A stretch of DNA of 64,000 bases from Streptomyces coacervatus (GCF_029223485.1 NZ_JARHTP010000019.1:124001-188000), one strand, 5' to 3'. Positions 16,677 through 26,285 are shown, numbered from the stretch's first letter. A program made the numbers and translations. Notes: generated from the sequence alone by a model not told the origin.

Positions 16677-17120
16677 TTACCGGGAGCCGTAGGGGGCGGC
16701 GTACTGCGGCGCGGCGTACTGGGGCCCCCCGTACTGCGGTGCGGCGTACTGCGGCGCGGCCTGGGGGACGTACTGCGGGATGTACTGGGGCGCGGGCTGA
16801 GGTGCGGCCATCGGGGCAGCCTGGGGCGCGGCCTGCGGGCCGTACCCCGGCGCGAGGTTGACGTTCATCGGCGCGAAGTACGGAGCCGCCTGCGGGGCAC
16901 CGTACGGAGACGCCTGCGGGGCACCGTACGGAGCCGCCTGCGGAGCCGACTGCGGGCCACCCCACCCGCCGCCTCCGTAGGCCACGGCGTTCGCCTGCGA
17001 GGAGGCCACCGCGGTGACCCCGTCGCCCCAGCCGTCGTGGGCACTGCTGACCCCGGCACCGAGGGCGGAGAGCCCCGCGACCGCCGCAATTACGGCCGCG
17101 GCCCGCTGAAACATGCGCAT
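16677..17120 (-). CDS. Secreted Ala/Pro/Gln/Tyr-rich protein, island family B, member 3 (147 aa)
   Basis: Signal peptide MRMFQRAAAVIAAVAGLSAL ends VSSAHD. The rest is low-complexity repeats: APYGAPQASPYGAPQAAPY, then PAPQYIPQYVPQAAPQY and AAPQYGGPQYAAPQY. No Cys and no ECSPQ domain. It resembles the 251-aa paralogue in composition and signal peptide, but its leader (CTAGGAAAGGGTCTAATC) is different. Possibly an extended wall-associated protein. Function unknown. Confidence 0.8.
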   Translation of the reverse strand: MRMFQRAAAVIAAVAGLSALGAGVSSAHDGWGDGVTAVASSQANAVAYGGGGWGGPQSAPQAAPYGAPQASPYGAPQAAPYFAPMNVNLAPGYGPQAAPQAAPMAAPQPAPQYIPQYVPQAAPQYAAPQYGGPQYAAPQYAAPYGSR

Positions 17121-17459
17121 GATTAGACCCTTTCCTAGCTGGGCGGGAAGCCCTGGCTTGACTACTTAATGTGAGCATATACACACGAAACGTAGCCATT
17201 TGGGATCTTGGGTCCTTCCATGCACCGTGTCGGCTTATGGCAAAGCAGCCTTCCGCCCGCGCGGTCGCGGACTTGGAGGGGTATATGAGAGAGCTATAGG
17301 GAGTTGGTGATGCAGTTCGGTCGCGCACTCGGCGCTCTCTCGTAAAACGACGATTCCCCGGGCCCAAGTCACGGGCAGCGGGAGGCAGTCACCCATTTGC
17401 CGCCGGACGCAGAAAGACAGACGTAGAGACGCCGGCGTAGAGACGCAGACGTAGAAACA
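17121..17459. other. Intergenic region, no gene supported
   Basis: About 340 bp between two co-directional minus-strand genes. It should carry the promoter of the 147-aa gene. An AT-rich patch (GAGCATATACACACGAAAC near 17172) is a candidate promoter area. Near the right end there are short direct repeats of GTAGAGACGC-type sequence (17423-17455). Confidence 0.45.
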
Positions 17460-17501
17460 AGCGGATGGCCGGTCCGGGTCGCCCCGGTCCGGCCATCCGC
17501 T
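17460..17501 (-). terminator. Terminator of family C member 2
   Basis: AGCGGATGGCCGG is complementary to CCGGCCATCCGCT across a GC-rich apical part that also pairs. On the minus strand the hairpin is followed by TGTTTCTACG. It lies just beyond the stop codon of the 117-aa gene. Confidence 0.8.
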
Positions 17502-17519
17502 GCTGGGAACGTGCGGGCC

Positions 17520-17873
17520 TCAGCCGAACAGGCCGCCGGGCAGCTCCGAGGGGTGGTCGTTGTCCTGGGGTCCCGGATCATTGGGGGAACAGGTCACCTG
17601 GGGGCCGATCTTCGTGCTCCCGCTGTTCAGAAGGGGGATGACGGGCAGCTCCATGGGCGTCTGCGGCGTGCAGGTGTTCGCCCGGCGGACGATGTAGTCG
17701 TCACCGTCGGCCGTCTTGCCCGCGAACCCCTGGATGCAGGTGACGTCGCCGGACGCGGCCACGGTGCAGCCGCCCGGTCCTGCTGCGGCATACGCCTGGG
17801 TGATGCCGGTACAGGTCACGGCGAGACTGCACAGAAGCCCCGAGACGGCCGCGATCTTCTTCCTACTGAACAT
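17520..17873 (-). CDS. Secreted four-Cys protein, island family C, member 2 (117 aa)
   Basis: Signal peptide MFSRKKIAAVSGLLCSLAVT, cleaved near AYA. The mature domain has Cys in GGCTV, VTCIQ, NTCTP and VTCSP, and LLNSGSTKIGPQVTC as in the 135-aa paralogue. The C-terminus is acidic/Pro-rich (NDPGPQDNDHPSELPGG) instead of the basic KP repeats of the paralogue. Function unknown. The start region CACATGTTCAGT with AAAGGAAAC upstream is nearly identical in both copies. Confidence 0.82.
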   Translation of the reverse strand: MFSRKKIAAVSGLLCSLAVTCTGITQAYAAAGPGGCTVAASGDVTCIQGFAGKTADGDDYIVRRANTCTPQTPMELPVIPLLNSGSTKIGPQVTCSPNDPGPQDNDHPSELPGGLFG

Positions 17874-18090
17874 GTGATCCGTTTCCTTTGTGAGGGGCAC
17901 CCGGGCGCCGCGCGCCGCGAGCCGGCCCGTTTCGCCTACGAAGTGAAGGGCTGACCTGCTGAAGGAACTTCCAGAGCCATCACGAACGCATGCGCGCCAC
18001 AGGAGCGGCCTCGCGCTCCGGGCGGCCACACGTGAACGGGCCCCTGCGGGGGGGTGACCCCGAGGGGCTCGCGGAAAGCGTCGCGCACGA

Positions 18091-18504
18091 TTACGCAGTG
18101 AAGGCGTTGTTGAACTGACCACAGGTGGTGTCGAAGGTCTCGGAGAGACCGAGCACGCCGATCGGGAGGTCGCCGTCAGCCACCGTCTGCGGGCTGCACT
18201 CCTGGTAGGGGCGGTAGTGCTCGGTTGCCTTCGGCGCAGTGCCGTAGACGTGACCGTGCTCCTGGTGGGCAGCGCGGTGGGGCGCGGCCGCCTTCGGCGC
18301 AATGCGCTCGACCGTCGTCGACACACTGCGGTGTGTGGCGGTGTGGCTGTGCCCGTGGGGGCTGGCACTGTGGCTCTTCCCGTGCCCGTGACTGTGCCCG
18401 TGACCGTGACCGTCGGCGTAGGCGGTGCCGGTGCCGGCACCGATGGCGGAGAGACTGCCGGCCGCCACTGCTGCTGCGATCATGGCCTGTTGAAGCTTGC
18501 GCAT
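18091..18504 (-). CDS. Secreted His-rich protein, island family B, member 4 (137 aa)
   Basis: Signal peptide MRKLQQAMIAAAVAAGSLSA, cleaved near AYA. It is followed by a histidine tract (DGHGHGHSHGHGKSHSASPH), more scattered His, and the family B C-terminal domain HYRPYQECSPQTVADGDLPI with a second Cys (DTTCGQ). The His tract suggests extracellular binding of Zn, Cu or Ni. That is inference from composition. It has the conserved family B leader. It is divergent from the condensation-domain gene, 377 bp away. Confidence 0.85.
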   Translation of the reverse strand: MRKLQQAMIAAAVAAGSLSAIGAGTGTAYADGHGHGHSHGHGKSHSASPHGHSHTATHRSVSTTVERIAPKAAAPHRAAHQEHGHVYGTAPKATEHYRPYQECSPQTVADGDLPIGVLGLSETFDTTCGQFNNAFTA

Positions 18505-18530
18505 GAAACCCTCGGTCCTTCATTGCCTGG
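18505..18530 (-). promoter_or_regulatory. Conserved family B leader, copy 3
   Basis: On the coding strand CCAGGCAATGAAGGACCGAG then GGTTTC and the ATG. It matches the leaders at 14046 and 14501. Confidence 0.5.
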
Positions 18531-18881
18531 ATGTCGAGGCAGATTGCCTACTGTGACTGAACGAACACTAGCAGTAACAACTAGGCATTCCACACTTCCT
18601 GATATCCCGTGTCCACTCGACTCGCGGTAACTCCGGCTTCCGCAAAGTCCGTTCGCCGGACCCGAATGAACTCCGTTTTCCCGAGCGCGACTTGTTCGTA
18701 TGTTGAAATGCCCGGACCGGCAAATACCGAGGTCCGGCAGCCCGATTGGCTCACATCCGCCGATCACTCAATCCACTCAAAAGTGGGAACACATCATGTT
18801 CCGGGTATCTCCTTTCCCGGTCGCGGCATTCCCTTGATCGGGTCCGCCCGATTCGGGCTCCAACTGCGAACGGAGACGCCC
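18531..18881. other. Intergenic region between the His-rich protein and the condensation-domain gene
   Basis: About 350 bp, lower GC in its left half. It should hold divergent promoters. The reading frame of the condensation-domain gene stays open upstream to 18609, but codon choice there is unlike the gene. No clear palindrome was found. Confidence 0.4.
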
Positions 18882-20306
18882 GTGCGAATCACCGACATCC
18901 AGCGCTGCGAGGTCCGGCCCGGACGGCTCGTCGAGTGGGCGCTCAGTCCGGCGACCGTCACGGTAGCGGCGGGCCTTCCGGAGGACCCCCGACCGCCGGC
19001 GTACCTCCAGGAGTCGCACATCAGGACCGCCCGGACGGTGCACGAGGACGGTCTGTTCGTACCGACCTGGATCGGTACGGCATTCGACATCCCGGGCAGC
19101 GTCGACCTCGACGCGCTGCAGGACGCACTGCGCGGCTGGACGCTTCGGCACGAGACGCTGCGCAGCGGCTTCCGCTGGGAGGGCGACGAGATGCGCCGCT
19201 TCACACTCGACGCCGACGACGTGTCACTGCATCGCGAGGACATCGGCGACTTCACCGACACGGGCCGGCTCGTCCAGCACCTCCAGGACCGCTTCGACGC
19301 CGTCGCGAGCGCGCTGCGCTGGCCCAACTTCCTCTATGCGGCGGTCATCAGGGACGAGGGCACCAGCCTGTACATCGCCTTCGACCACAGCAATGTCGAC
19401 TCCTACTCCATCCAGCGCATGCCCGCCGAGATCCACGAGCTCTACACCGCGGCCGTCGAGGGCCGCCCCGTGGAGGAGTCGCCGGTCGGCAGTTACGTCG
19501 ACTTCTGCGAGATCGAGCGCGCGGACGCCGACCGGATCGATGTGACCCACGAGATCGTCGGCCGCTGGCGGGAGTTCATCCGGAGGGGCGACGGGCAGTT
19601 CCCCAACTTCCCCGTCGAGCTGGGTCTTGAGCCCGACTGCGGCCTGCCCAGGCAGAAGATGATGCGCGAACTGCTCGTCGACTCGGACGCCGCCGCGGCG
19701 TTCGAGTCGTACTGCCGGCCCTTCGGCGGCAGCCTCGTCGGTGTCCTGGCCGCCACCAGCCTGATCGTCCACGAGATCGGCGGACAGCCCGTCTACCGCT
19801 CGGTCGTGCCGTTCCACACCCGGGTGAAGTCCAAGTGGTCCAACTCCGTGGGCTGGTACGTCGGCGGCGCGCCGATCGAGATCCCCATGGACCAGGCACC
19901 CGACCTCCCCAGCGCCCTGAAAGCCGTGCGCGCCGAGCTGCAGGCCAACAGGGCGATGGCACGCATGCCCCTGGCCCGCGTACTGCGCCTGCTCGGCGAG
20001 GACTTCCGCCCGACCTCGCCCGACGCGTACTCGATCGTCTCGTTCGTCGACGCGCGGGGCATCCCCGGTTCGGAGCGGTGGGACGAGCTGGCGGCCTACG
20101 GCCTCGTCAGGGTGTCGTACGGCGACAAGGTGTGCATCTGGCTGAACCGGCTCCACGAGGGCCTGTGGTTCACCTGCCGCTACCCCGACACCGACATCGC
20201 GTACAAGAACATGCGGCTGTACGTCGAGCGGCTGCGGGACGTCATCCTCACCGTGGCCGGCGAGCAGCGCGCCAGTGAGCTGGCGCCGCACGATCTTGCC
20301 GGGTGA
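18882..20306 (+). CDS. Stand-alone condensation-domain (NRPS C-domain/PapA-like acyltransferase) protein, 474 aa
   Basis: The order of motifs is that of the condensation superfamily: ALRGWTLRHETLRSGFRWEG (residues 82-101) is the RHExLRxxF motif. AFDHSNVDSYS carries HxxxD (His169, Asp173) at the catalytic position, with the first His of HHxxxDG replaced by Asp and the Gly by Ser. SLVGVLAATSLIVHEIGG and SVVPFHTRV fit the second lobe. The catalytic His is kept, so acyl or peptidyl transfer is possible. There is no carrier or adenylation domain here or nearby. CGGAGAC lies 7 nt before the GTG. Monocistronic, with a strong terminator. Confidence 0.8.
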   Translation: MRITDIQRCEVRPGRLVEWALSPATVTVAAGLPEDPRPPAYLQESHIRTARTVHEDGLFVPTWIGTAFDIPGSVDLDALQDALRGWTLRHETLRSGFRWEGDEMRRFTLDADDVSLHREDIGDFTDTGRLVQHLQDRFDAVASALRWPNFLYAAVIRDEGTSLYIAFDHSNVDSYSIQRMPAEIHELYTAAVEGRPVEESPVGSYVDFCEIERADADRIDVTHEIVGRWREFIRRGDGQFPNFPVELGLEPDCGLPRQKMMRELLVDSDAAAAFESYCRPFGGSLVGVLAATSLIVHEIGGQPVYRSVVPFHTRVKSKWSNSVGWYVGGAPIEIPMDQAPDLPSALKAVRAELQANRAMARMPLARVLRLLGEDFRPTSPDAYSIVSFVDARGIPGSERWDELAAYGLVRVSYGDKVCIWLNRLHEGLWFTCRYPDTDIAYKNMRLYVERLRDVILTVAGEQRASELAPHDLAG

Positions 20307-20313
20307 AGAGCAC

Positions 20314-20348
20314 GAACAGGGGCAGCCCACCTGGGGCTGCCCCTGTTC
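20314..20348 (+). terminator. Terminator after the condensation-domain gene
   Basis: A perfect 15-bp stem (GAACAGGGGCAGCCC and its complement) with a 5-nt loop. No U-tract. It also lies just beyond the 3' end of the tRNA gene on the other strand. Confidence 0.85.
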
Positions 20349-20352
20349 ACCG

Positions 20353-20426
20353 AGCCCCCTGTCGGATTCGAACCGACGACCTTCGCTTTACAAGAGCGGC
20401 GCTCTGACCAGCTGAGCTAAGGAGGC
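20353..20426 (-). tRNA. tRNA-Thr (anticodon TGT)
   Basis: The minus strand gives a full cloverleaf. The acceptor stem GCCTCCT pairs with AGGGGGC (one G-U). The D arm has AGCTCAGCTGGTCAGAGC, the anticodon loop CTTGTAA has anticodon TGT at 20392-20390, and the T loop is GGTTCGAATCC. CCA is not encoded. Length 74 nt. Confidence 0.95.
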
Positions 20427-20642
20427 CTGCACGTATGCGTCGCGTACGTGCCCGTGCAGTGTACCCAGGTCCCAGCCGCCCTCTGTCGAAAATTTCCGCG
20501 AAGTTCACAGCCCCCCGGGTACTGACAGATCAGGCAAACGCCAGGTAGCGTCCTGAGCCAGTTCACTCTCGTGGACTACACCACCACCTTCCTACAACGG
20601 ATCGTCCGGCACGTTCCTGCCGGTAGAAGGGGGCCCATCACC

Positions 20643-21779
<1,137 letters not shown>

Positions 21780-21841
21780 GGCCACTCGGCCGACCGGCAA
21801 CTCGCGAAACACCCATCCCGGGTAATTCACCCAGGTTGACG

Positions 21842-21880
21842 AAGAAGGGCCCCGCAGACCCCTGCGGGGCCCTTCTTGTT
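21842..21880 (+). terminator. Terminator of msiK
   Basis: A perfect 16-bp stem (AAGAAGGGCCCCGCAG and its complement) with a 4-nt loop, ending TTCTTGTT. Confidence 0.92.
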
Positions 21881-22015
21881 GTCGACATTTACCCCGGCAC
21901 ACCGGTCATTTCGAGCACTGTGCGTCAACCTCGTACCCGATCCGAGGCCTTGTTCCATCCCCCGAATTGATTACTAAATGTCGCCAAATCATCACCGGGC
22001 GCTACTCTCACTCGC

Positions 22016-22471
22016 GTGAAGCACTCCACTAACCAACAGACGCGACGCGGCCGGGGCCCCGCCCGCCGGATCGGCCGCACGCTCGCCCTCGTCCTGCCCG
22101 TCGTCCTGGTGCTTTCCGGGACCCTCGCGGTCACCCGAGTCAACTGGACGGGCAACCCCTCGAACTCGGTCCTCACCGCCTCGGACGCGTCCGACATCGC
22201 CTCGGACGCCAAGGCCGCCCACCGCGCCCCGCAGGACGTGCTGCGCGACAAGCTCCTGGGCCAGCTCCAGGAGGAGGACCCGGGCACGGTGCTCATGCAC
22301 CTCCAGCAGGCCGTGAACGAGCGCCCGTCGCTCGCCAAGCACTGCGTGTCCATCGCCCGCTCCCTGGGCCGCGCCGCGGTCCGTATGTACGGCCCCACGC
22401 GCGCCCAGTCCTATGCCCGCCCGGTCTGCGACACGTCCTTCGCCTCGGGCGTCGCGGGCGCGCTCAGCTGA
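22016..22471 (+). CDS. Conserved exported or membrane-anchored hypothetical protein, 151 aa
   Basis: A basic N-terminus (RRGRGPARRIGR) precedes one hydrophobic segment (TLALVLPVVLVLSGTLAV, residues 23-40), then a soluble domain of about 110 residues with two Cys (KHCVSI and PVCDTS). This is compatible with a signal anchor and one disulfide. I do not recognise the domain. GTG start without an obvious ribosome site. The gene sits in the conserved order between msiK and the nucleotidyltransferase. No function is proposed. Confidence 0.75.
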   Translation: MKHSTNQQTRRGRGPARRIGRTLALVLPVVLVLSGTLAVTRVNWTGNPSNSVLTASDASDIASDAKAAHRAPQDVLRDKLLGQLQEEDPGTVLMHLQQAVNERPSLAKHCVSIARSLGRAAVRMYGPTRAQSYARPVCDTSFASGVAGALS

Positions 22472-22589
22472 AGCTGAACCCGTCCCTCCTCCGCCGCGGA
22501 CACTACGGACAGTTCGGAGGAGGGTAACGGCTCATTAAGGAACGGTTGCCGGCACCGGACGGGGGCGGGACGCACCGTACAGTTCGGGC

Positions 22590-23321
22590 ATGACCCATCC
22601 GACCGCCGCGTCCCGCCCCGTTCAAGCCGTCGTCCTGGCCGGTGGCCAGGGCTCCCGGCTGCGTCCCTACACCGACGACCGGCCCAAGCCGATGGTCGAG
22701 ATCCCCGGTACGGGGACTCCGATCATCGGCCATCAGCTTGCCTGGCTGGCCGAGGAGGGTGTGACGGACGTGGTGGTCAGCTGCGGCCATCTCGCCGAGG
22801 TGCTGCAGGACTGGCTGAAGTCGGCCGACCTGCCGGTGAAGGTGACGACGGTCGTGGAGACGGAGCCCCTCGGCCGCGGCGGCGGACTGAAGTACGCCGC
22901 CGCCCATCTCCCCCATCCGGACCGGCCCTGGTACGCCACCAACGGCGACATCTGGACCCGCTTCTCGCTGCGCGACATGGCGGACTTCCACACGGAGCGC
23001 GACGCGGTCGCGACACTGGCCCTGGCCCGCCCGCGCATCCCCTGGGGCGCGGTGAAGACGGACGGCTTCGGGCACATCACGGACTTCATCGAGGCACCGC
23101 CGTCGACGTTCGAGATCAACGCGGGTGTGTACGTCTTCTCCCCCGAGTTCGCCGGGCTGCTTCCCGAGCGCGGGGACCACGAGCGTACGACGTTTCCGCA
23201 TCTGGCCCGTGAGCGGCGGCTGGCCGGGTTCACGATCCCTCAGGGGGCGTACTGGCGCGCCATCGACACGGCGAAGGATCTGACCGAAGCCGCGAAGGAG
23301 CTGGCCGCTCTGGGGCGGTGA
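22590..23321 (+). CDS. NDP-sugar pyrophosphorylase-like nucleotidyltransferase, 243 aa
   Basis: AVVLAGGQGSRLRPYTDDRPKPMVEI is the nucleotide-binding signature (GGxGxRLxP...KPM) of sugar-1-phosphate nucleotidyltransferases. ATNGDIW supplies the metal-binding Asp, and INAGVYVFSPE and YWRAIDTAKD are the usual later motifs. It should couple a sugar-1-phosphate to an NTP (mannose-1-phosphate guanylyltransferase-like or related). Only the catalytic domain is present, with no left-handed beta-helix. It may feed cell-wall or glycolipid synthesis. A bidirectional terminator separates it from the DoxX gene. Confidence 0.88.
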   Translation: MTHPTAASRPVQAVVLAGGQGSRLRPYTDDRPKPMVEIPGTGTPIIGHQLAWLAEEGVTDVVVSCGHLAEVLQDWLKSADLPVKVTTVVETEPLGRGGGLKYAAAHLPHPDRPWYATNGDIWTRFSLRDMADFHTERDAVATLALARPRIPWGAVKTDGFGHITDFIEAPPSTFEINAGVYVFSPEFAGLLPERGDHERTTFPHLARERRLAGFTIPQGAYWRAIDTAKDLTEAAKELAALGR

Positions 23322-23404
23322 GAGCTCGCTCCATACGGTCGATTGTTGGCTGCGGGTCCGTGGGGGTTGATCGCGCAGTTCCTCGCGCCCCTCAAAACCA
23401 AAAG

Positions 23405-23443
23405 CGAAGAGGTCCCGCACGGTTCTCGTGCGGGACCTCTTCG
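23405..23443. terminator. Bidirectional terminator between the nucleotidyltransferase and DoxX genes
   Basis: CGAAGAGGTCCCGCAC pairs perfectly with GTGCGGGACCTCTTCG around a 7-nt loop. It lies between convergent genes. Confidence 0.9.
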
Positions 23444-23499
23444 TATGGACCCGGTGTTTCAGCCGGTGGGCGGGCCCAGGATGCCGCCCGTCGGCTCGG

Positions 23500-25149
23500 C
23501 TACCCCAGTAGGCCGCCCACCAGGCCGGGCTCGCCGGAGGAGGAGCCTCCGGACCCTGTGCCGCCGTCCCCGCCGGTGCCGCCGGAGGTGGGGCCGGAGC
23601 TGGTGCTGGGGGCGCCTCCGGACGGTGAGGAGTGCTGGGGCGGGGTCTGGCCGGCGGTGCCCTGGGTCTGGCTGGGCGCGCCGCCGGTCGCGGTGGCGCC
23701 CGGTGTGGTCGCCGCGCCGGACGGTGTGGAGCCGGCGGTGGCGCCCTGGGTGGGCGCGTTCGAGGCCGACGGGGACTGGCTGTGCCGCTTGTGCGGCTCC
23801 TGCGGGAGCGGGGAACCCGGCAGTTCGTTGCGCGGGGCCTCGCCGGGACCGGGGACGATCACGCGGTCGGCGTCGCGGACCGCACCGCCGAGCAGCGAGC
23901 CGACGAGCAGGGTGAGGCCGGTCGCGATGGCCGTGACGAGGGCGCCGCGGCGCAGGACGTAGGCGCGCAGGTCCCAGATGTCGGAGCAGGGTCCCAGGCG
24001 CCGCCAGGCGCTGCCGGCGAGGCGGCCGTCCACGGAGTAGACGGGAGCGCCCGCGATGATCAGCGGGGACCAGGCGGCGAGGTAGATGATGTCGGGGGCG
24101 TCGTAGGCGGGAACGGTCTTCCAGCTGACGGTGACGATCAGCGCGGCCGACAGCAGTGCGCCGAAGACGGCGGCGACCCGCTGCCAGCAGCCCAGGACCG
24201 TGAGCACGCCCACGACGACCTGCGCGAAGGCGATGACGAGGCCGGAGCCGACGGGGTGCTGCAGGGCGAACTGCCGCAGTGGCTCGGCGACTTCCCAGGG
24301 GTGCAGGGTGTTGAGCCACTTGACCATGGAGCCGCGCTTGCCGCCGTCGAAGTAGACGGGGTCGCACAGCTTGCCCATCCCGGCGTAGACGGAGATGAAG
24401 CCGAGGAAGATGCGCAGGGGGAGGAGGACGACGCCGAGGTTCATGCGGCGGCCGGGGTAGTAGGCGTGCCGCGCCGGGTCGACGCCGTGGCGCTTGGCGA
24501 ACCGGTCCGTGCCGTCCGTCTCGTCGAATTCGTCGGTCTCGTCGAACTCGTCGTCCTCGTCGAAGTCCTCGAACTCCTGGGCTTCGTAGGCGTGCTCTTC
24601 GTCGTACGCGCTGCCGGCGGTGCGCATGCCGGGGAGGAAACGGGTGCCGGCGATGTCGTCGTGATACGTGCGCTGGGCGCCGACGATCGGGGTCTCGACG
24701 GTCTGTTCCAGCTCGTCGTAGACCTCGTCGTAGCCGCCGACCCCGACGCGGGGGATGACCTGGGTGGCTCCGGCGTCGGCCGGCGAGTCCTCGCCGTGCC
24801 GGACGCTGCCTCCCCGTACGGCCTGGAGCAGGCGGTGCGCGCCGGTGTCGTCGGGGGCGGACCTGCCGCTCCAGACGACGGGCCGGCGCCGGGCGCCCGC
24901 GCCCGCTCTGCCCGCTGCGGTACCGACGACGGGCGGGCGGGCGGCGTCCTGGGCGGCAGTCAAGTGCCGTGCGATCCGCGGCGATCGGGTGCGGGCCGAG
25001 GCGCCGAGCTGCACGCGGAAACTCGCATGATTGACGATGACCTGCGCCGGATCGCTCGGCACTTTCACCATGCTCAGCGCGGGAGCGTCATCGAATCCCG
25101 ACGGGCCGTCCCCCGGGGGCGTGCGGGGTGTTCTGGTGTCCACACTCAT
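23500..25149 (-). CDS. DoxX-family membrane protein with long disordered N- and C-termini, 549 aa
   Basis: Residues 1-235 are cytoplasmic, rich in Pro/Arg/Gly, with an acidic repeat (EFEDFDEDDEFDETDEFDET, about 192-211). Four membrane segments follow from about residue 236: VVLLPLRIFLGFISVYAGMG, GLVIAFAQVVVGVLTVLG, VFGALLSAALIVTV and LVTAIATGLTLLVGSLLGG. The first two with GKL and GCW are DoxX hallmarks. The last 120 residues are Ser/Thr/Gly/Pro-rich. DoxX proteins take part in redox or thiosulfate chemistry in some bacteria; the role here is unknown. Conserved neighbour of rlmB. Confidence 0.82.
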   Translation of the reverse strand: MSVDTRTPRTPPGDGPSGFDDAPALSMVKVPSDPAQVIVNHASFRVQLGASARTRSPRIARHLTAAQDAARPPVVGTAAGRAGAGARRRPVVWSGRSAPDDTGAHRLLQAVRGGSVRHGEDSPADAGATQVIPRVGVGGYDEVYDELEQTVETPIVGAQRTYHDDIAGTRFLPGMRTAGSAYDEEHAYEAQEFEDFDEDDEFDETDEFDETDGTDRFAKRHGVDPARHAYYPGRRMNLGVVLLPLRIFLGFISVYAGMGKLCDPVYFDGGKRGSMVKWLNTLHPWEVAEPLRQFALQHPVGSGLVIAFAQVVVGVLTVLGCWQRVAAVFGALLSAALIVTVSWKTVPAYDAPDIIYLAAWSPLIIAGAPVYSVDGRLAGSAWRRLGPCSDIWDLRAYVLRRGALVTAIATGLTLLVGSLLGGAVRDADRVIVPGPGEAPRNELPGSPLPQEPHKRHSQSPSASNAPTQGATAGSTPSGAATTPGATATGGAPSQTQGTAGQTPPQHSSPSGGAPSTSSGPTSGGTGGDGGTGSGGSSSGEPGLVGGLLG

Positions 25150-25266
25150 CTAACCGAGTGACGTGTGCTTAGGACACTGCTTTGACCCGCCAGATGTGTC
25201 CGGATCGCGTCAACGTTGTCCGGGACGCCCAGATTGACCCGTACGAGTGAGAATACGGACGCGTGT

Positions 25267-26208
25267 TCAGACGCGCCGACGTGCCGCCTCGTACAGCACG
25301 ATCCCCGCTGCCACACCGGCGTTCAGCGACTCCGCACCGCCCGGCATCGGAATCCGCACCCTGAAGTCGCAGGTTTCGCCCACGAGTCGGGACAGGCCCT
25401 TGCCCTCGCTGCCGACCACGATCACGACGGGGCCGTCCAGGGCCGCCAGTTCGCCGATCTCGGCCTCTCCGTCGGCGGCGAGGCCGACGACCACGATGCC
25501 CTGCTTCTTGTACGCCTCCAGGGCGCGCGTCAGGTTGGTGGCGCGGGCGACAGGCGTACGGGCGGCGGTGCCGGCGGACGTCTTCCAGGCGCCGGCGGTC
25601 ATGCCGGCCGCGCGCCGCTCGGGCACGACGACGCCGTGGCCGCCGAAGGCGGAGACGGAGCGGACGACGGCGCCGAGGTTGCGCGGGTCGGTCACGCCGT
25701 CGAGGGCGACGATCAGCGGGTCCTCGCCGTCGTCGTAGGCGGCGCTCGCCAGGTCCTCGGGGTGGGCGTACTCGTACGGCGGGACCTGGAGGACGAGGCC
25801 CTGGTGGTTGAGGCCGTTGGTCATGCGGTCGAGCTCGGGGCGGGGGGCCTCCATGAGGTTGATCCCGCCGCGCTCCGCGGCGAGCTGGAGGGCCTCGCGG
25901 ACGCGCTCGTCGTTGTCGATGAACTGCTGGACGTAGAGCGTCGAGGCGGGCACGCCCTCGCGGAGCGCCTCGACCACCGGGTTGCGGCCCACGACCAGTT
26001 CGGACGACGACTTGCCGCCGCGGCCGCGCGGCACGGGACGGCGCTGCACCTGCTTGGCCTTGGAGGTCGCGATGCGGTTCTTCTTGTGCCCCTTGCGCAT
26101 CTCGGCGGGCGGGGTCGGACCCTTGCCCTCCAGGCCCTTGCGCCGCTGGCCGCCACTGCCGACCTGCGCGCCCTTCTTGCCGGACATGCGGCGGTTGTTG
26201 GCTGCCAT
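25267..26208 (-). CDS. rlmB: 23S rRNA 2'-O-methyltransferase RlmB/TrmH family, 313 aa
   Basis: A basic, flexible N-terminus (about 75 residues) leads to the substrate-binding domain (LVVGRNPVVEALREGVPAST) and the SPOUT methyltransferase core: VALDGVTDPRNLGAVVRSV, IVVGSEGKGLSRLV and RIPMPGGAESLNAGVAAGI are the three SpoU motifs, including the catalytic-site Asn, Glu and Ser. Predicted to methylate the 2'-OH of a guanosine in 23S rRNA, with S-adenosylmethionine bound in the trefoil knot. It lies downstream of cysS in the same direction, as usual in actinobacteria. Confidence 0.92.
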   Translation of the reverse strand: MAANNRRMSGKKGAQVGSGGQRRKGLEGKGPTPPAEMRKGHKKNRIATSKAKQVQRRPVPRGRGGKSSSELVVGRNPVVEALREGVPASTLYVQQFIDNDERVREALQLAAERGGINLMEAPRPELDRMTNGLNHQGLVLQVPPYEYAHPEDLASAAYDDGEDPLIVALDGVTDPRNLGAVVRSVSAFGGHGVVVPERRAAGMTAGAWKTSAGTAARTPVARATNLTRALEAYKKQGIVVVGLAADGEAEIGELAALDGPVVIVVGSEGKGLSRLVGETCDFRVRIPMPGGAESLNAGVAAGIVLYEAARRRV

Positions 26209-26285
26209 GACCTACCCGTCTGCTCTCTGAAGAGGCTCTGAAGAATCTCTGCTGAAGTGAAGCGTGTGTGCGTACGTCTATGAAG

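Noticed and set aside
12940..18504. Chaplin or rodlin cluster
   Set aside because: None of the proteins shows the chaplin domain or the rodlin core that I know. Only general features (small, secreted, paralogous) agree.
18882..20306. Part of a nonribosomal peptide cluster
   Set aside because: No adenylation, thiolation or thioesterase domain is present in the neighbourhood.
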